Source: CAYWMD01 sp964458575 (lineage in GTDB: Bacteria > Verrucomicrobiota > Verrucomicrobiia > Limisphaerales > JADLHS01). Taken from it: 64,000 bases of DNA. The notes below the pieces were generated by a model. The model did not search any database and was not told the DNA's origin. It saw nothing but the letters and a program-made list of their open reading frames with translations. The position numbers and the translations under genes are program-made. The stretch is taken from the NCBI GenBank assembly GCA_964458575.1, contig CAYWMD010000015.1:43472-107471 (forward strand). The letters are read 5' to 3'. Below are positions 43,009-52,981 of the stretch, one piece after another (the stretch's first letter is position 1; each line of letters starts with the position of its first letter).

Positions 43009-44253
43009 TTACGATTTCTGTTCTGTGGCCGTCACATTTTCCAATTCCGGCGCATCCGGCGGCAGTGATTTGATCCGCCGGGCGTACAGTTCCATCCCGG
43101 GCAGGGCGCTGAACCCATGCGCCACGATGCTCATCAATACCGTTGTCATCACGGCTAGTTGGATGGTGGACTCGCCGGTTTGAGGCGGCTCCCGCTCCAA
43201 ATAAACCAGCGCGAGCACGATGGACGCGAGCCCGCGCGGACCGAACCAGCCCATGAACAATACCGTGGCGCGACTCAGGCGCGTGCCGATCACCGCGATG
43301 GCGACGGGCAACAGGCGTACCACGGTCAAGCTGATCACCGCGTAAAGCGCGTGCGTCCATTTGATTTGCTCCCAGTCGCGCGCGACCAGCAGGCCAAAAA
43401 GAAAGAAGACTGACAAGTTAAATAACTGTCCCCACTCCTCGGTAAATTCCACGCTGTGTTTGCCGGCGTCCTTGAACCGCAATTGCACCGCCAGACCGGC
43501 GACGAACGCGGCGATGAACATGCTGGCGTCCATTTTTTCGGAGGCCAGCAGGCACAACAACGGCAGCGTCACCACGCCCAGTTGCTGCCAGGAATGTGCC
43601 ATCCATTTGCGGCGATGCGCCAGTCCCAGCAACGCGCCGCCCAGGCCACCGACGAGCAGACCGACGATTGTTCCGTAGCCGAGTTGTTCCACGATAAAGC
43701 TGCCCAGGTTGGCACTTTCACCGTGCGCGCCGCCACCCGCCAGCGCCATGAAGAACAACAAAAACGGAACGGACAAACCGTCGTTCAGGCCCGCCTCCAC
43801 GTTCAGGGCCTGCCGGATTTTCATCGGGACGCGGGGGCTGTTGACGATGACCTGTCCCAGACCGGCGTCGGTGGGTGCAAGAATCGCGGCCAGAATTCCC
43901 GCCTCCCAGAGCGAGAGCCCGGGAAAAACCAACCGCGCCCCGAACGCGCCCAGGACGATCGTCAGCAACATGCCCACACTCAACAGGCGCACGGGGAGAT
44001 TGCGGATTTTTTTCAACACCAGCAGATCGGTCCGGCTGGCATCCGTGAAAAGCAGCAGCACCAACCCCACCTCAGCCATGTGGAGCAGTATTTCGCGACC
44101 ATCCCGGATGCTGGGCATTACCCGCGCCGCCACCAAAACCAGAATACCGGCCAACGTGAAGAAAATGGGTGCCGTGACAACGGTGCGCGCCAGCCGGCCG
44201 GACAGCAGGCTGTAAAGGAAAAAGAGCGCGACGAAGATGGCCAGAAGTGTCAT
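43009..44253 (-). CDS. cation:proton antiporter (CPA family)
   Basis: The 414-residue protein has about 12 hydrophobic helices and the CPA antiporter pattern, including A-P-T-D-A-G-L-G near 127-134, with an acidic residue in a conserved helix, and G-W-F-G-P-R-G-L-A-S near 337-346. It would exchange Na+ or K+ for H+ across the inner membrane. It overlaps the upstream 2-TM gene by 4 bases (ATGA), so it is translationally coupled to it. Context among MscS, RND pump and channel-like genes points to ion and osmotic homeostasis. Confidence 0.84.
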   Translation of the reverse strand: MTLLAIFVALFFLYSLLSGRLARTVVTAPIFFTLAGILVLVAARVMPSIRDGREILLHMAEVGLVLLLFTDASRTDLLVLKKIRNLPVRLLSVGMLLTIVLGAFGARLVFPGLSLWEAGILAAILAPTDAGLGQVIVNSPRVPMKIRQALNVEAGLNDGLSVPFLLFFMALAGGGAHGESANLGSFIVEQLGYGTIVGLLVGGLGGALLGLAHRRKWMAHSWQQLGVVTLPLLCLLASEKMDASMFIAAFVAGLAVQLRFKDAGKHSVEFTEEWGQLFNLSVFFLFGLLVARDWEQIKWTHALYAVISLTVVRLLPVAIAVIGTRLSRATVLFMGWFGPRGLASIVLALVYLEREPPQTGESTIQLAVMTTVLMSIVAHGFSALPGMELYARRIKSLPPDAPELENVTATEQKS

Positions 44254-44780
44254 CGGTGCGAAGGGCCGGATGTCGAAGCCGAGGGAGGTGGTTGTTTTGC
44301 CCGCCGGCGCTTGATGAGCTGGAGTTGTTGTTCCTGAAACTCCTGCGCCAGGGTGAGGAGCACACCGGTGGACCAGGCAAATCCGATCAGCCCGGCGGTG
44401 GCAATCATGCCTTCGAGCAGCCGCCAGTTTGGCGGCAGGTCAAAGGAACTGCCCACCGTGGTGTATTCATTTAGCGCAAAATAGGCGGCGGTGCTGAAAT
44501 TCACGAAGCAGTTTTTCCATTGGAAGAAGCCCGACCACATCATGACCTCGCAAATGTGCACCATGGTGATCATCCAGGCCGCCAGCACCAGATGGATCAT
44601 GCCGGCGATGAAGGAAGGCTCCTGCTCGAATCGCAACTTGTAGGCGCTGCTGAGGCGCAAGGTGTAAAGCATCCCCAGCCCATGCATGGTCAGGCTGACG
44701 GCCACAAGAATCACCCCCCAGAAAAGTTCATGCAACGAGGTGACGTAAGGCGCTGAATGGACCGCCGGAAGATCGTTCAT
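44250..44780 (-). CDS. 2-TM ion-channel-like protein with altered selectivity filter
   Basis: The 176-residue protein has three to four hydrophobic segments, two of them flanking a pore-like region T-T-V-G-S-S-F near 108-114, followed by a helix (about 125-150) and a Gln/Arg-rich tail. The layout resembles the two-helix K+ channel pore domain, but the usual T-x-G-Y-G-D filter reads T-V-G-S-S-F. It is therefore probably not a standard K+ channel. It overlaps both the LssY_C gene (4 bases) and the antiporter gene (4 bases), so it may be a subunit or regulator of one of them. Confidence 0.6.
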   Translation of the reverse strand: MNDLPAVHSAPYVTSLHELFWGVILVAVSLTMHGLGMLYTLRLSSAYKLRFEQEPSFIAGMIHLVLAAWMITMVHICEVMMWSGFFQWKNCFVNFSTAAYFALNEYTTVGSSFDLPPNWRLLEGMIATAGLIGFAWSTGVLLTLAQEFQEQQLQLIKRRRAKQPPPSASTSGPSHR

Positions 44781-45574
44781 GGTGGTGTTGCTCCTGGTTG
44801 GAATTTGTTGGTGCGGGACAGCAGCACGACCCCCAGCCGCCCATCCGTATGCCAGGGATCGCCACCGCCGTTCTTGCCTTGCAACTCCGTGTGAAACCCA
44901 TCCACGTAATAGACTTCAACCGCCTGGAGCGCAGTCTTTAATTCGTTCACGATCCGATCCCGTTCGGCATCCACTTCCGGGCCGATGTGATGCGTGATTT
45001 GCCCCGTGGTGTAGCTCAAACCCACGCGTTCATCAAAGGTGGCCGCGCCAAACCAAACCGGCGACCCCTGCTCCTGACGATCCCAGCGCCAGAACCGCAC
45101 ATGATGCCGCTGTCGCGGGCTGTCACCGACGGGTTGCTCGAACGCCAGGTCCTGCTTGCGACCGAACAGAAAGAGGTCGCTCACCGGCGCTTGATCGTCC
45201 GGTTTGCGGAATACTGAATCCACCGCGATGCGCAGGCTGGTGCGAAAGGTGATCGGGTCCGCGGGATACCACTTCGCCGCAACAAGTCCGTGAACGAGAT
45301 CCGATTCAGAGCCGACCAGCGCCAGGTTCACCGGATCGCCGGGGATGCCGTTGGCCGTGTGGGTGATTCGCGGCCCGCCCGACAAATCCGGGTGCTTCTC
45401 CATGGCACGATGCCAGAGGCGTGGCACGATGATGTAAGCCACTAACAAATAAACCAACAGCAGGGAGCAAAGCAGCCAGAGCCAGCGCCGAAAGTTAGAA
45501 CGCGACGGCGTTGGCGACGGCGAAGTATTTGGGCCGCACGATTCAGCCGGCTGGTTTTGGGATTCTGAATTCAA
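44777..45574 (-). CDS. LssY C-terminal-domain-like membrane-anchored protein
   Basis: The 265-residue protein has a Ser/Pro-rich N-terminus, one hydrophobic helix (about 30-51) and a periplasmic-type domain (about 75-240). It resembles the LssY_C domain: V-N-L-A-L-V-G-S-E-S-D-L near 82, A-A-K-W-Y-P-A-D near 98 and H-H-V-R-F-W-R-W near 159. The domain's function is poorly known. It overlaps the next gene by 4 bases and follows the outer-membrane protein gene of the RND set by 46 bp. Confidence 0.72.
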   Translation of the reverse strand: MNSESQNQPAESCGPNTSPSPTPSRSNFRRWLWLLCSLLLVYLLVAYIIVPRLWHRAMEKHPDLSGGPRITHTANGIPGDPVNLALVGSESDLVHGLVAAKWYPADPITFRTSLRIAVDSVFRKPDDQAPVSDLFLFGRKQDLAFEQPVGDSPRQRHHVRFWRWDRQEQGSPVWFGAATFDERVGLSYTTGQITHHIGPEVDAERDRIVNELKTALQAVEVYYVDGFHTELQGKNGGGDPWHTDGRLGVVLLSRTNKFQPGATPP

Positions 45575-45620
45575 GATAGCTATTTGCCATTTGAGCGCCC
45601 TGACTGGGCCGGGAGCACGC

Positions 45621-47060
45621 TCATTCCTTGCTTCCCGCGCCTGCCTGCCAGCCGCCGCCCAAGGCTTTGTAAAGTTGGACGACGGCGATCAATTCGCCGG
45701 CCTGCGTTTGCACCGCTGCGCGCTGGGTCGGGTAGAGTTCCTGTTGTGCCTGCAACACCTCGAAATAGCTGGACTTGCCGTTGAGGTAACGCTCGGTGGC
45801 GAGTTGCACGGACGAGGTCAACGCCGTCACGGCCTGGACGTCGAACACGTATTTCTCCGAAAGTTTTTGGCGGGCGATGAGCGCGTCGGAAACTTCCCGG
45901 AACGCGGTCAGCACCGTCTGTTGATACGCGGCGTTGGCCTCGTCGAATCTCGCCTTTGCGGCGCGATATTGCGCCCGCAACGCGCCACCCTGGAAAATGG
46001 GGCCGGTCATCGTGCCGCCCACGTTCCAAAAGTTTCCCGCGCCGCCTGTGAAGGCGGAGAGTTCCGGGCTCCCCCGACCTAGAAAAGTCGTCAGTCCGAT
46101 CTGGGGAAAGAAATTGGCCAGGCTCACGCCGATGTCCGCGTTGGCGGCAATCAACGAATCCTCCGCCGCGAGAATGTCGGGCCGGCGGCGCAACAGATCG
46201 CTGGGCAGGCCGGCTGGAACTCCCGGTGACGAGGCGGGCCGGTTGTCAAGCGCGCCACGTTCCACCGGGCCGGGATGGCGGCCGAGCAGGATTGAAATTT
46301 GATTTTCGGTCGTTGCGATTTGCTGTTCCAATTGTGGAATCTCGGCTGCCGCATTCGCGAATGCGGCAGCGGCGCGGTCGGTTTCCAGTTTGGAGGCCAC
46401 GCCGTTGAGCAATCGCTCGTTGAATATCCGATAGCTGCCCGCGTAGGCGTTCGTCGCGGCGCGTTGGATTTGCAGCTCGCGATCCAGGTCCAGCAGTTGG
46501 AAGTAAGCCGTCGCCACATCGGCAACCAGGGTCGTTGTCAGCGCACGGCGACCCTCGTCGGTGGCGAGATATTGCGCGCGCGCCGATTCGTTCAGGCGGC
46601 GGATGCGACCCCAGAAATCAACCTCCCAAAATGCGCCAGCGCTGACCAGGGCTGAACTCTCGGTGTGCTTGCTGGTATCCGCGGGCGAGTTGTAGAGCGC
46701 ATTGCGCCCGCGTCCGATGTCACTATTGTAGTTGATTTGCGGAAAGAACTGTGCGCGCGAAACAAAGGATTGCTGGCGCGCTTGCTCGACGCGGGCAACG
46801 GCACGTTGAAGGTCGTAGTTGTTAGTGACGGCGACCCGGATCAAATCCTGCAACTTGGGATCTTGAAACACTTCCCACCACGGGAGGTCGCCGAGCGAGT
46901 TCGTTGTCGCAGACGTGGGGGCGAAGCGATAGTCGGACGGCGAGTTTACGGAAGGTCGTTTATAGTTCGGGCCGACAGCGCAACCAGCAACGCTGACGAT
47001 TCCCAGGCAAATAAGCGTCAATACAGACGCCTGCAAGCTGTTTGTGACCTCAGTTTTCAT
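45621..47060 (-). CDS. RND efflux outer-membrane lipoprotein (TolC/OprM type)
   Basis: The 479-residue outer-membrane factor forms the exit duct of a tripartite RND pump. It has a lipoprotein-type leader (V-S-V-A-G-C-A-V-G-P-N-Y-K-R-P, with Cys27 the likely lipidated residue), two repeated helical halves with the pattern L-x-x-A-V-x-x-N-x-D-L, W-E-V-D-F-W-G-R near 146-153 and the second half starting near 280. It overlaps the pump gene by one base (TGATG). The substrate of the pump cannot be told from this subunit. Confidence 0.92.
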   Translation of the reverse strand: MKTEVTNSLQASVLTLICLGIVSVAGCAVGPNYKRPSVNSPSDYRFAPTSATTNSLGDLPWWEVFQDPKLQDLIRVAVTNNYDLQRAVARVEQARQQSFVSRAQFFPQINYNSDIGRGRNALYNSPADTSKHTESSALVSAGAFWEVDFWGRIRRLNESARAQYLATDEGRRALTTTLVADVATAYFQLLDLDRELQIQRAATNAYAGSYRIFNERLLNGVASKLETDRAAAAFANAAAEIPQLEQQIATTENQISILLGRHPGPVERGALDNRPASSPGVPAGLPSDLLRRRPDILAAEDSLIAANADIGVSLANFFPQIGLTTFLGRGSPELSAFTGGAGNFWNVGGTMTGPIFQGGALRAQYRAAKARFDEANAAYQQTVLTAFREVSDALIARQKLSEKYVFDVQAVTALTSSVQLATERYLNGKSSYFEVLQAQQELYPTQRAAVQTQAGELIAVVQLYKALGGGWQAGAGSKE

Positions 47061-50000
47061 CAGTGCCCTCCTCCGTGTTGTCCGGCAGCGGGAGCGGGAG
47101 CGGGAGCCGGAGCGGGCTCGTGTTTTCCGCCGCCAAGCTTTTCAACCACATAAAACGTCACCGGAATGAGGAAGATGGCTAGGAAGCTTGCCGCCGTCAT
47201 GCCGCCGATCACCGCGAAGCCCATGACCTGCCGTGACAACGCACCAGCGCCGCTCGCCTTGGCCAGCGGGAGGCAGCCGAGGATGAATGCGAAGCTTGTC
47301 ATCAAGATAGGTCTCAGGCGCAACTTCGCGCCAGCGAGCGCCGCGTCGATTAACGGTGTGCCCTGGTCGTATTGCATTTTGCAGAACTCCACGATCAGAA
47401 TTGCATTCTTGGCTGCGAGGCCGATAAGCATCACCAGACCGATCTGCGCATAAATGTTGTTCTCGTAGTGGCCGACCATCAGACCCGCGAACGCGCCGAA
47501 CACGGCGATGGGTGTCCCGAGCAGCACGCTGAACGGCAACGTCCAGCTTTCGTATTGCGCGGCGAGAATCAGGAATACGCAGAGCAGCGAGAATCCGAAG
47601 ATGACCATCGGCGACACACCCTGCGCCGCCTTGTTTTCCTGGAAGCTCATGCCGAGGTAATCAAATCCCATTCCGGGCGGCATGGTTTCCTTGAAGACCT
47701 GCTCCAACGCCTTCATGGCCTGATCGGAGCTGAAACCGGGTTTTGCCGAAGCATTGATCTGCGCCGCCTGATAAAGATTGTAGCGCATCGTGAATTCCGG
47801 TCCGGTGGTCGCGCGCGTTTGTGTCAAGGCCGCCAGCGGCACCATGTTCGTCGAGTTGTTGAGCACATAGAACTGGCCGAGGTTTTCCGCCTGCGTCCGG
47901 TAATCGCCCTCGGATTGCACATAGACCTGCCATTGCCGGCCGAATCGGTTGAAGTAATTCACGAACGCGCCACCCATGAAGCACTGCATGGTCTGGTAAA
48001 CGTCCTGCAACTTCACGCCCTGGCTCAGCACTTGGTCGCGGTCCACGTCCACGAACACTTGCGGCACGGACGGCAGCGCGGTGGTGAAGACGGACGCCAG
48101 CTCCGGACGTTTGCGCGCCGCTTCCATGAACTTCGCGAGGTTTTGACCGAGAAACTCGATGCCTTTGCCGGAACGGTCCTCCAGCACGAAGGTGACGCCG
48201 CCGGAAGTGCCCACGCCTGGAATTGCCGGCGGTGGAAAGGCGAAACCGATCGCGCCGGGGATTTTGCCCAACTCGCGGTTCAGGTGGGTCATGATGGCTT
48301 GATACTTTTCCTCGGGCTTTTTGCGCTTGGACCATTCCTCGAAGCTAATGAAGAAAAAGCTGCTGTAGGTGTTGTAAACGCCGCTCAACATGCTGTAGCC
48401 AACCACCGTCGAGTAGTACTTCACGCCCGGCGTGTTCTTGAGAATCTCCTCGACCTGTTTGCAAATTTGGTCGTTCCGCTGAAGCGAGGAGGTGTTGGGA
48501 AGCTGGATGCCAGCAAACACGTAGCCTTGATCCTCATCCGGCAGGAAACTGGTCGCGATGGATTTGCCAAGCAGCCCGGCCGCGACGACGACGCCTGCGA
48601 GCAGCAGCAAGGCGAAGGCGCTCTTGTGAATGAGCATCTTGCAGACTCCCACATAGCCGTCGGTGGCACGGCCAAACCATTTGTTGAACAGATCGAAGCC
48701 CTTCTGCAACGGTCCGGAGCTTTTCTTCTTGGGCCGCAGCAAGAGCGCCGAGAGCGCTGGCGAAAGCGTGAGCGCGTTGAACGCCGAGATGATCACCGAC
48801 ACCGCGATGGTCACGGCGAATTGCTGATACAGGCGGCCCGTGATGCCGGGAATAAACGCCGTGGGAACGAACACCGCCGACAGAATGATCGCGATGGCAA
48901 TGACCGGGCCGGAAACTTCCTGCATGCCTTTCAGCGCGGCTTCCTTGGGCGACAATCCGCTCTCAATGTGATGTTCCACGATCTCGACGACCACGATGGC
49001 GTCGTCCACCACCAACCCGATGGCGAGCACCAATCCGAAGAGCGAGAGGGTGTTGATGGAGAAACCGAACAGCGGAAACAACGCGAATGTGCCAATCAGC
49101 GACACCGGCACGGCGAGCAGCGGAATGAGCGTCGCCCGCCAGCCTTGCAGGAAGATGAACACCACGATGATGACCAGCACGATGGCCTCCACCAACGTGT
49201 GCACGATTTCCTTCATGCCTTCCGTCACCGCCAGTGTCGTGTCGAGCGCGACCACGTAATCGAGGTCGGGAGGAAAGCTTTCCTTCAACTTCGCCATGAG
49301 CTGCTTCGCGCCGCCGGCGGCATCAATGGCGTTGGAGCCAGGTAACTGATAAAGCGCGATCAGTGCGCACGGCCCGCCGTTGAGCCGCGCCATCATGTCG
49401 TAGTTCTGTGAACCCAATTCGATTCGCGCCACGTCCTTCACGCGCACAATCGCGCCATCGGGCGCGGCGCGCAGGACGATCTCGCCGAACTGCTCCGCGG
49501 TTTCCAGTCGGCCTTGCGCGCGCACGGCGTAGGTGTATTGCTGGCCGGGCGGCACGGGTTCGCCCCCGATTTTGCCGGCGGGATTCACCGTGTTTTGTTC
49601 CTGAATGGCGCTGATGATCTCGGGCACGGTGATGCCCATTTGCGCGAGGCGGTCGGGCCGCACCCAAAGCCGGATGGCATATTGGCCCGCGCCGAACACC
49701 GACACGCTGGCAATGCCCTTCACGCGGGTCATCGCGTCGTTGATGTTGATGTAGGAATAGTTCGCGAGGAAAATGCTGTCGTAGGTTTTGTTTGGCGAAT
49801 AGAGCGCGAACATGATCAACGGCGCCGCCGTGCTCTTTTGGACGGTCACACCTTGATTGATCACGGCGCTGGGCAATTGCGAGTTGGCCTGCCCCTGCCG
49901 CATCTGCGCCAGAATCTGGTCGGTGTTCGGATCGGTGGTGACATCGAAGTCCACCGTCAGTTTCATCGAGCCGTTGTTCGCATTGAGCGAATACATGTAT

Positions 50001-50227
50001 TCCATGTTGTCCACGCCGGACATTTGCTGCTCGATGGGCACGGCCACGGATTGCTGGACGGTGAGGGCGTCGGCGCCCGGATAGGTGGCATTCACCTGAA
50101 TCTGCGGGTCGGCGATGTTGGGAAACTGCGCGACGGGCAGGCGGCTCATTGCGACGATGCCCATGAGCACCATCAGGATGGAAATCACCATCGCGACGAT
50201 GGGACGATTGATGAAAAATTTTGCCAT
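47060..50227 (-). CDS. RND multidrug efflux transporter, AcrB type (HAE-1 family)
   Basis: The 1055-residue inner-membrane pump drives export by proton influx. It starts M-A-K-F-F-I-N-R-P-I like AcrB, has 12 membrane helices and two large periplasmic loops. The proton-relay pair D-D (V-D-D-A-I-V-V near 407-413) in helix 4 and a Lys in helix 10 (A-A-K-N-A-I near 950) are present. The C-terminus is unusual: a run of Ala-Pro repeats followed by a Gly/His end (G-Q-H-G-G-G-H). It lies 6 bp after the membrane fusion protein gene. Broad hydrophobic-drug export is the family role; substrate unknown. Confidence 0.94.
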   Translation of the reverse strand: MAKFFINRPIVAMVISILMVLMGIVAMSRLPVAQFPNIADPQIQVNATYPGADALTVQQSVAVPIEQQMSGVDNMEYMYSLNANNGSMKLTVDFDVTTDPNTDQILAQMRQGQANSQLPSAVINQGVTVQKSTAAPLIMFALYSPNKTYDSIFLANYSYININDAMTRVKGIASVSVFGAGQYAIRLWVRPDRLAQMGITVPEIISAIQEQNTVNPAGKIGGEPVPPGQQYTYAVRAQGRLETAEQFGEIVLRAAPDGAIVRVKDVARIELGSQNYDMMARLNGGPCALIALYQLPGSNAIDAAGGAKQLMAKLKESFPPDLDYVVALDTTLAVTEGMKEIVHTLVEAIVLVIIVVFIFLQGWRATLIPLLAVPVSLIGTFALFPLFGFSINTLSLFGLVLAIGLVVDDAIVVVEIVEHHIESGLSPKEAALKGMQEVSGPVIAIAIILSAVFVPTAFIPGITGRLYQQFAVTIAVSVIISAFNALTLSPALSALLLRPKKKSSGPLQKGFDLFNKWFGRATDGYVGVCKMLIHKSAFALLLLAGVVVAAGLLGKSIATSFLPDEDQGYVFAGIQLPNTSSLQRNDQICKQVEEILKNTPGVKYYSTVVGYSMLSGVYNTYSSFFFISFEEWSKRKKPEEKYQAIMTHLNRELGKIPGAIGFAFPPPAIPGVGTSGGVTFVLEDRSGKGIEFLGQNLAKFMEAARKRPELASVFTTALPSVPQVFVDVDRDQVLSQGVKLQDVYQTMQCFMGGAFVNYFNRFGRQWQVYVQSEGDYRTQAENLGQFYVLNNSTNMVPLAALTQTRATTGPEFTMRYNLYQAAQINASAKPGFSSDQAMKALEQVFKETMPPGMGFDYLGMSFQENKAAQGVSPMVIFGFSLLCVFLILAAQYESWTLPFSVLLGTPIAVFGAFAGLMVGHYENNIYAQIGLVMLIGLAAKNAILIVEFCKMQYDQGTPLIDAALAGAKLRLRPILMTSFAFILGCLPLAKASGAGALSRQVMGFAVIGGMTAASFLAIFLIPVTFYVVEKLGGGKHEPAPAPAPAPAAGQHGGGH

Positions 50228-50233
50228 GGCCGG

Positions 50234-51358
50234 CTACTTGGTTTCGGATTGGGCCGCGGTGGGAGCGCTGGCGGGTTTCGGGTTGACCAGCGCGCCTTCG
50301 CGAACCTTTTGCACGCCCTCCGATACGACCTTGTCGCCGGGTTTCACGTCGCCTTTGATCACCCAGTTCGGCCCGAACCAATCGCCGACCTGGACGGGCT
50401 TAATGCTGACCTTGTTGTCCGCGCCGACGACCGCGATGAGATAACGGCCCTGCATTTCCGTTACGGCAGACTGGGGCACGAGCAGCGCGCCTTTATCCAC
50501 TCCCATCTGCGCCTTCACGCGGACAAACATGCCGGGCACGAGCAGCTTCTCCGGATTTGGAAACTCGCCCGCCAGCCGCACGGTCCCGGTCTTCACGTCA
50601 ATCTGGTTGTCGGCAAACCTCACCTTCCCCTTGTGCGGATACGTATTGCCCGTGGAGAGTGTGAGCTCCAACTCCGGTCCCTCATCCGTGCCGGCACGCA
50701 GCTTCTTGCCTGCCGCCAGCATCGCTTCCTGGTACTCCGTCAGGAATTGTTGTGATACAGAGAAATACGAGCGGATTGGATCAATCGTGGTCACCGTGGT
50801 CAGCGGGCCGGTGTTAGGCCCGACCAAATCACCGATCTGCGCCTGCGCCAGCCCGGCGATGCCATCCACGGGCGAGATGATTTTGCAGAATTCATAATTC
50901 AGCCGCGCCTGTTCGGCGGAGGCCTTGGCGGCCAGATTATTTTGAATCGCATCGTCCAGTTCCTGTTGGCTGATGGCCTGGGTTTTGGCGAGCGGCGTGT
51001 AACGTTGCACATCCTGTTCGGTTTTGGTAACCCGCGCCATCGCCTGGTCGTAAGCGGCCTTGTAGGTGCGGTCGTCAATCTGGAATAGCAATTGGCCCTT
51101 CTTTACCGGCTTGCCTTCCTCATACGCCCGCTCCAGCAAATAGCCGGAGACCTGGGCATTGATATTGGCGTTCACTTCTGCGGCCAGCGAGCCAACCCAA
51201 TCCTGGCAAGTCGGCACGTCCTGTTGCGTGACCGCGACAACCTCGACGGTCGGCGGAGCCGGCGGCGGGGCTTCCGCCTTTTTGCAGCCGGATGCAGCTC
51301 CGAACCATGCCAGGAGGCAAAGGGTCACCGCCGTTTTCTGAATCAGAATTCGTGTCAT
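50234..51358 (-). CDS. RND efflux membrane fusion protein (AcrA type)
   Basis: The 374-residue periplasmic adaptor starts with a lipoprotein signal (A-A-S-G-C-K-K, Cys25 the likely lipidated residue). It has the lipoyl-like halves (I-N-A-Q-V-S-G-Y-L near 67 and I-S-P-V-D-G near 164), an alpha-hairpin with Gln/Ala-rich heptads (about 105-150) and a beta-barrel domain. It links the pump to the outer-membrane duct. ATG 51358 starts the signal; earlier in-frame codons are not family-like. It lies 22 bp after the porin gene. Confidence 0.9.
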   Translation of the reverse strand: MTRILIQKTAVTLCLLAWFGAASGCKKAEAPPPAPPTVEVVAVTQQDVPTCQDWVGSLAAEVNANINAQVSGYLLERAYEEGKPVKKGQLLFQIDDRTYKAAYDQAMARVTKTEQDVQRYTPLAKTQAISQQELDDAIQNNLAAKASAEQARLNYEFCKIISPVDGIAGLAQAQIGDLVGPNTGPLTTVTTIDPIRSYFSVSQQFLTEYQEAMLAAGKKLRAGTDEGPELELTLSTGNTYPHKGKVRFADNQIDVKTGTVRLAGEFPNPEKLLVPGMFVRVKAQMGVDKGALLVPQSAVTEMQGRYLIAVVGADNKVSIKPVQVGDWFGPNWVIKGDVKPGDKVVSEGVQKVREGALVNPKPASAPTAAQSETK

Positions 51359-51380
51359 AGCAGAACCAGGTGTTGTTTGT

Positions 51381-52943
51381 TCACCAGACGAAGTTGAGTT
51401 GAAGTTGGAAGATAACATTTCGGTCAGCGGCGGGATTGTTGGCAGGATTCCATAGAACTTGCAAGTCCGGCTGCAACGAGGCTAGCGGCGTGAGTTGGAG
51501 AACGTAGGTCGTTTCGAATCCATACTCGTTATCATGAGCCGCCGGTTTCATGTCGGCCGAAGGCTGGCTCCAAACGAAACCGGCGCCAAAATAGTCGTTG
51601 CTCAGTCTCGGAAACAGCCCGATGTGTTCGAGCGGAGCCTGCATGACGAAACCTGTCGCGATCTGCGCCGATGCACCGTCCAATCCCACGTCCGATCCGC
51701 ACACGCCGAATCGCCCGAACCAGGCGAAGGGCGAATTGGTGCCGAGCTGTTGTTGCACGTTCAGGCCGATGCCGGTTTGCGTCGTATTGTCCACGGTTGC
51801 CACGAACGGTTGAAGCCGATAAACGCCCGGCCCGAGGCCCAACAGGTTCTCCGGTGTCAGGCCAAGCTCGAGCAGGTAGGACCAGTTTTTGGAACTTATG
51901 TCGTCGAATGGCGAGTGGCCCGGCGGCTGGTTGTTCGCGCCGGCGCCGAAGATGACATACCAAGCCTCGCTTGGCTGAAATTGAAGATTGATGCCGAGAT
52001 TGTTGAAGCAGAGCGGCAACACCTGGCTGTTTACGAACGCGCTGTTCAGAAACTGCCCCCCCTGGCTGTTGTTCGCGTAAGTGTTCGCGTCAATGTAGTT
52101 GCTCTGGTCCACCTCGCCCGCGATCACTACCAGCCTGCCGTCCATCAGGGATTGCTGCCACGCCAACTCGGACACCCAGATACCGTTCGGGCCAAACACG
52201 CTCGCCTGTGGATTCACAATCGTGGCGAGGTTGTCCTGCGGCGACTGCTTGCGGCTCGCGGGCGAGAGGCCGAGCTGCGTGTTGATTTCCGTGCTGATCG
52301 ATCCCGCGCGGCCCGCGTTCGTCACTTCGGTCACCGCCCATTTCCCGAAGAACGTCGCCGTGTAATACTGCAACGCGCTGGCGCCCGACGCCACGTCCGT
52401 CATGCTCACCATCGTCAGGCTCTGATAAAAGCTGTAGCGCAAACCGATTTCCGAGAGCGCATATTTGCCTTTTTGCACCGCCTGACTGACCGGCTCGACC
52501 GAAAAGACCGGCCCGGGTTGGATGGCGGTGTTGCCATAATCGTTGAGATTCGCCAGATAGGGCATCATCACCGGCGGAGTCGGCGGAAACCACTCCCGCC
52601 CGGTCTTGCTGTCCACGATTCGCTGGCGGACCTCTTTGGACTGGAGCGTCCCTTTGGGTGACATGGGAATTTGATTCTTCAATCCCGCAGTTGTCGGGGG
52701 CTGCAACGTGGAATGTACTTCGTTTGTGGAGACGAGGACGCTGCGGCCAAGGCGGTTGTTGAGGAAGAGTTGACCGGGATCCGAATCCGACCCGGTCTGC
52801 GCCGAGGTTGAGTGGCACAACAGCAACGTCACCGGTAGCGCAAACAACCTTGCTGGCAGTCGCTGCAATAGCAGCAAGCCTTGATGCAGCCAAGCAGCCC
52901 CCTGGCGATGCGCGCGTGAGGATGTGACGGCTCGGTCAGGCAT
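51381..52943 (-). CDS. OprB-like outer-membrane carbohydrate porin
   Basis: The 520-residue protein has a signal peptide with a long basic N-region (hydrophobic core about 34-44, cut near A-Q-T-G), then many aromatic/polar beta-strand segments with Tyr, Trp and Asn-Gly turns. The end N-V-I-F-Q-L-Q-L-N-F-V-W has a terminal aromatic residue, as outer-membrane barrels do. Length and pattern fit carbohydrate-selective porins of the OprB type. It sits at the front of the RND genes, 38 bp after the phosphatase gene, so it may supply the outer-membrane route for solutes or be regulated with the pump. Ligand unknown. Confidence 0.76.
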   Translation of the reverse strand: MPDRAVTSSRAHRQGAAWLHQGLLLLQRLPARLFALPVTLLLCHSTSAQTGSDSDPGQLFLNNRLGRSVLVSTNEVHSTLQPPTTAGLKNQIPMSPKGTLQSKEVRQRIVDSKTGREWFPPTPPVMMPYLANLNDYGNTAIQPGPVFSVEPVSQAVQKGKYALSEIGLRYSFYQSLTMVSMTDVASGASALQYYTATFFGKWAVTEVTNAGRAGSISTEINTQLGLSPASRKQSPQDNLATIVNPQASVFGPNGIWVSELAWQQSLMDGRLVVIAGEVDQSNYIDANTYANNSQGGQFLNSAFVNSQVLPLCFNNLGINLQFQPSEAWYVIFGAGANNQPPGHSPFDDISSKNWSYLLELGLTPENLLGLGPGVYRLQPFVATVDNTTQTGIGLNVQQQLGTNSPFAWFGRFGVCGSDVGLDGASAQIATGFVMQAPLEHIGLFPRLSNDYFGAGFVWSQPSADMKPAAHDNEYGFETTYVLQLTPLASLQPDLQVLWNPANNPAADRNVIFQLQLNFVW

Positions 52944-52981
52944 GGCGTTTGGTCAGACACCGCACGCCGACCCCAAACCGG

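Noticed and set aside
47372..49345. 657-codon plus-strand open frame opposite the RND pump gene
   Set aside because: It is the antisense shadow of a long, well-conserved gene; its composition (Arg/His/Glu/Gln rich, no recognisable motif) is that of GC-rich antisense frames.
51495..52661. 388-codon plus-strand frame opposite the porin gene
   Set aside because: Arg/His/Val-rich shadow without any domain pattern.
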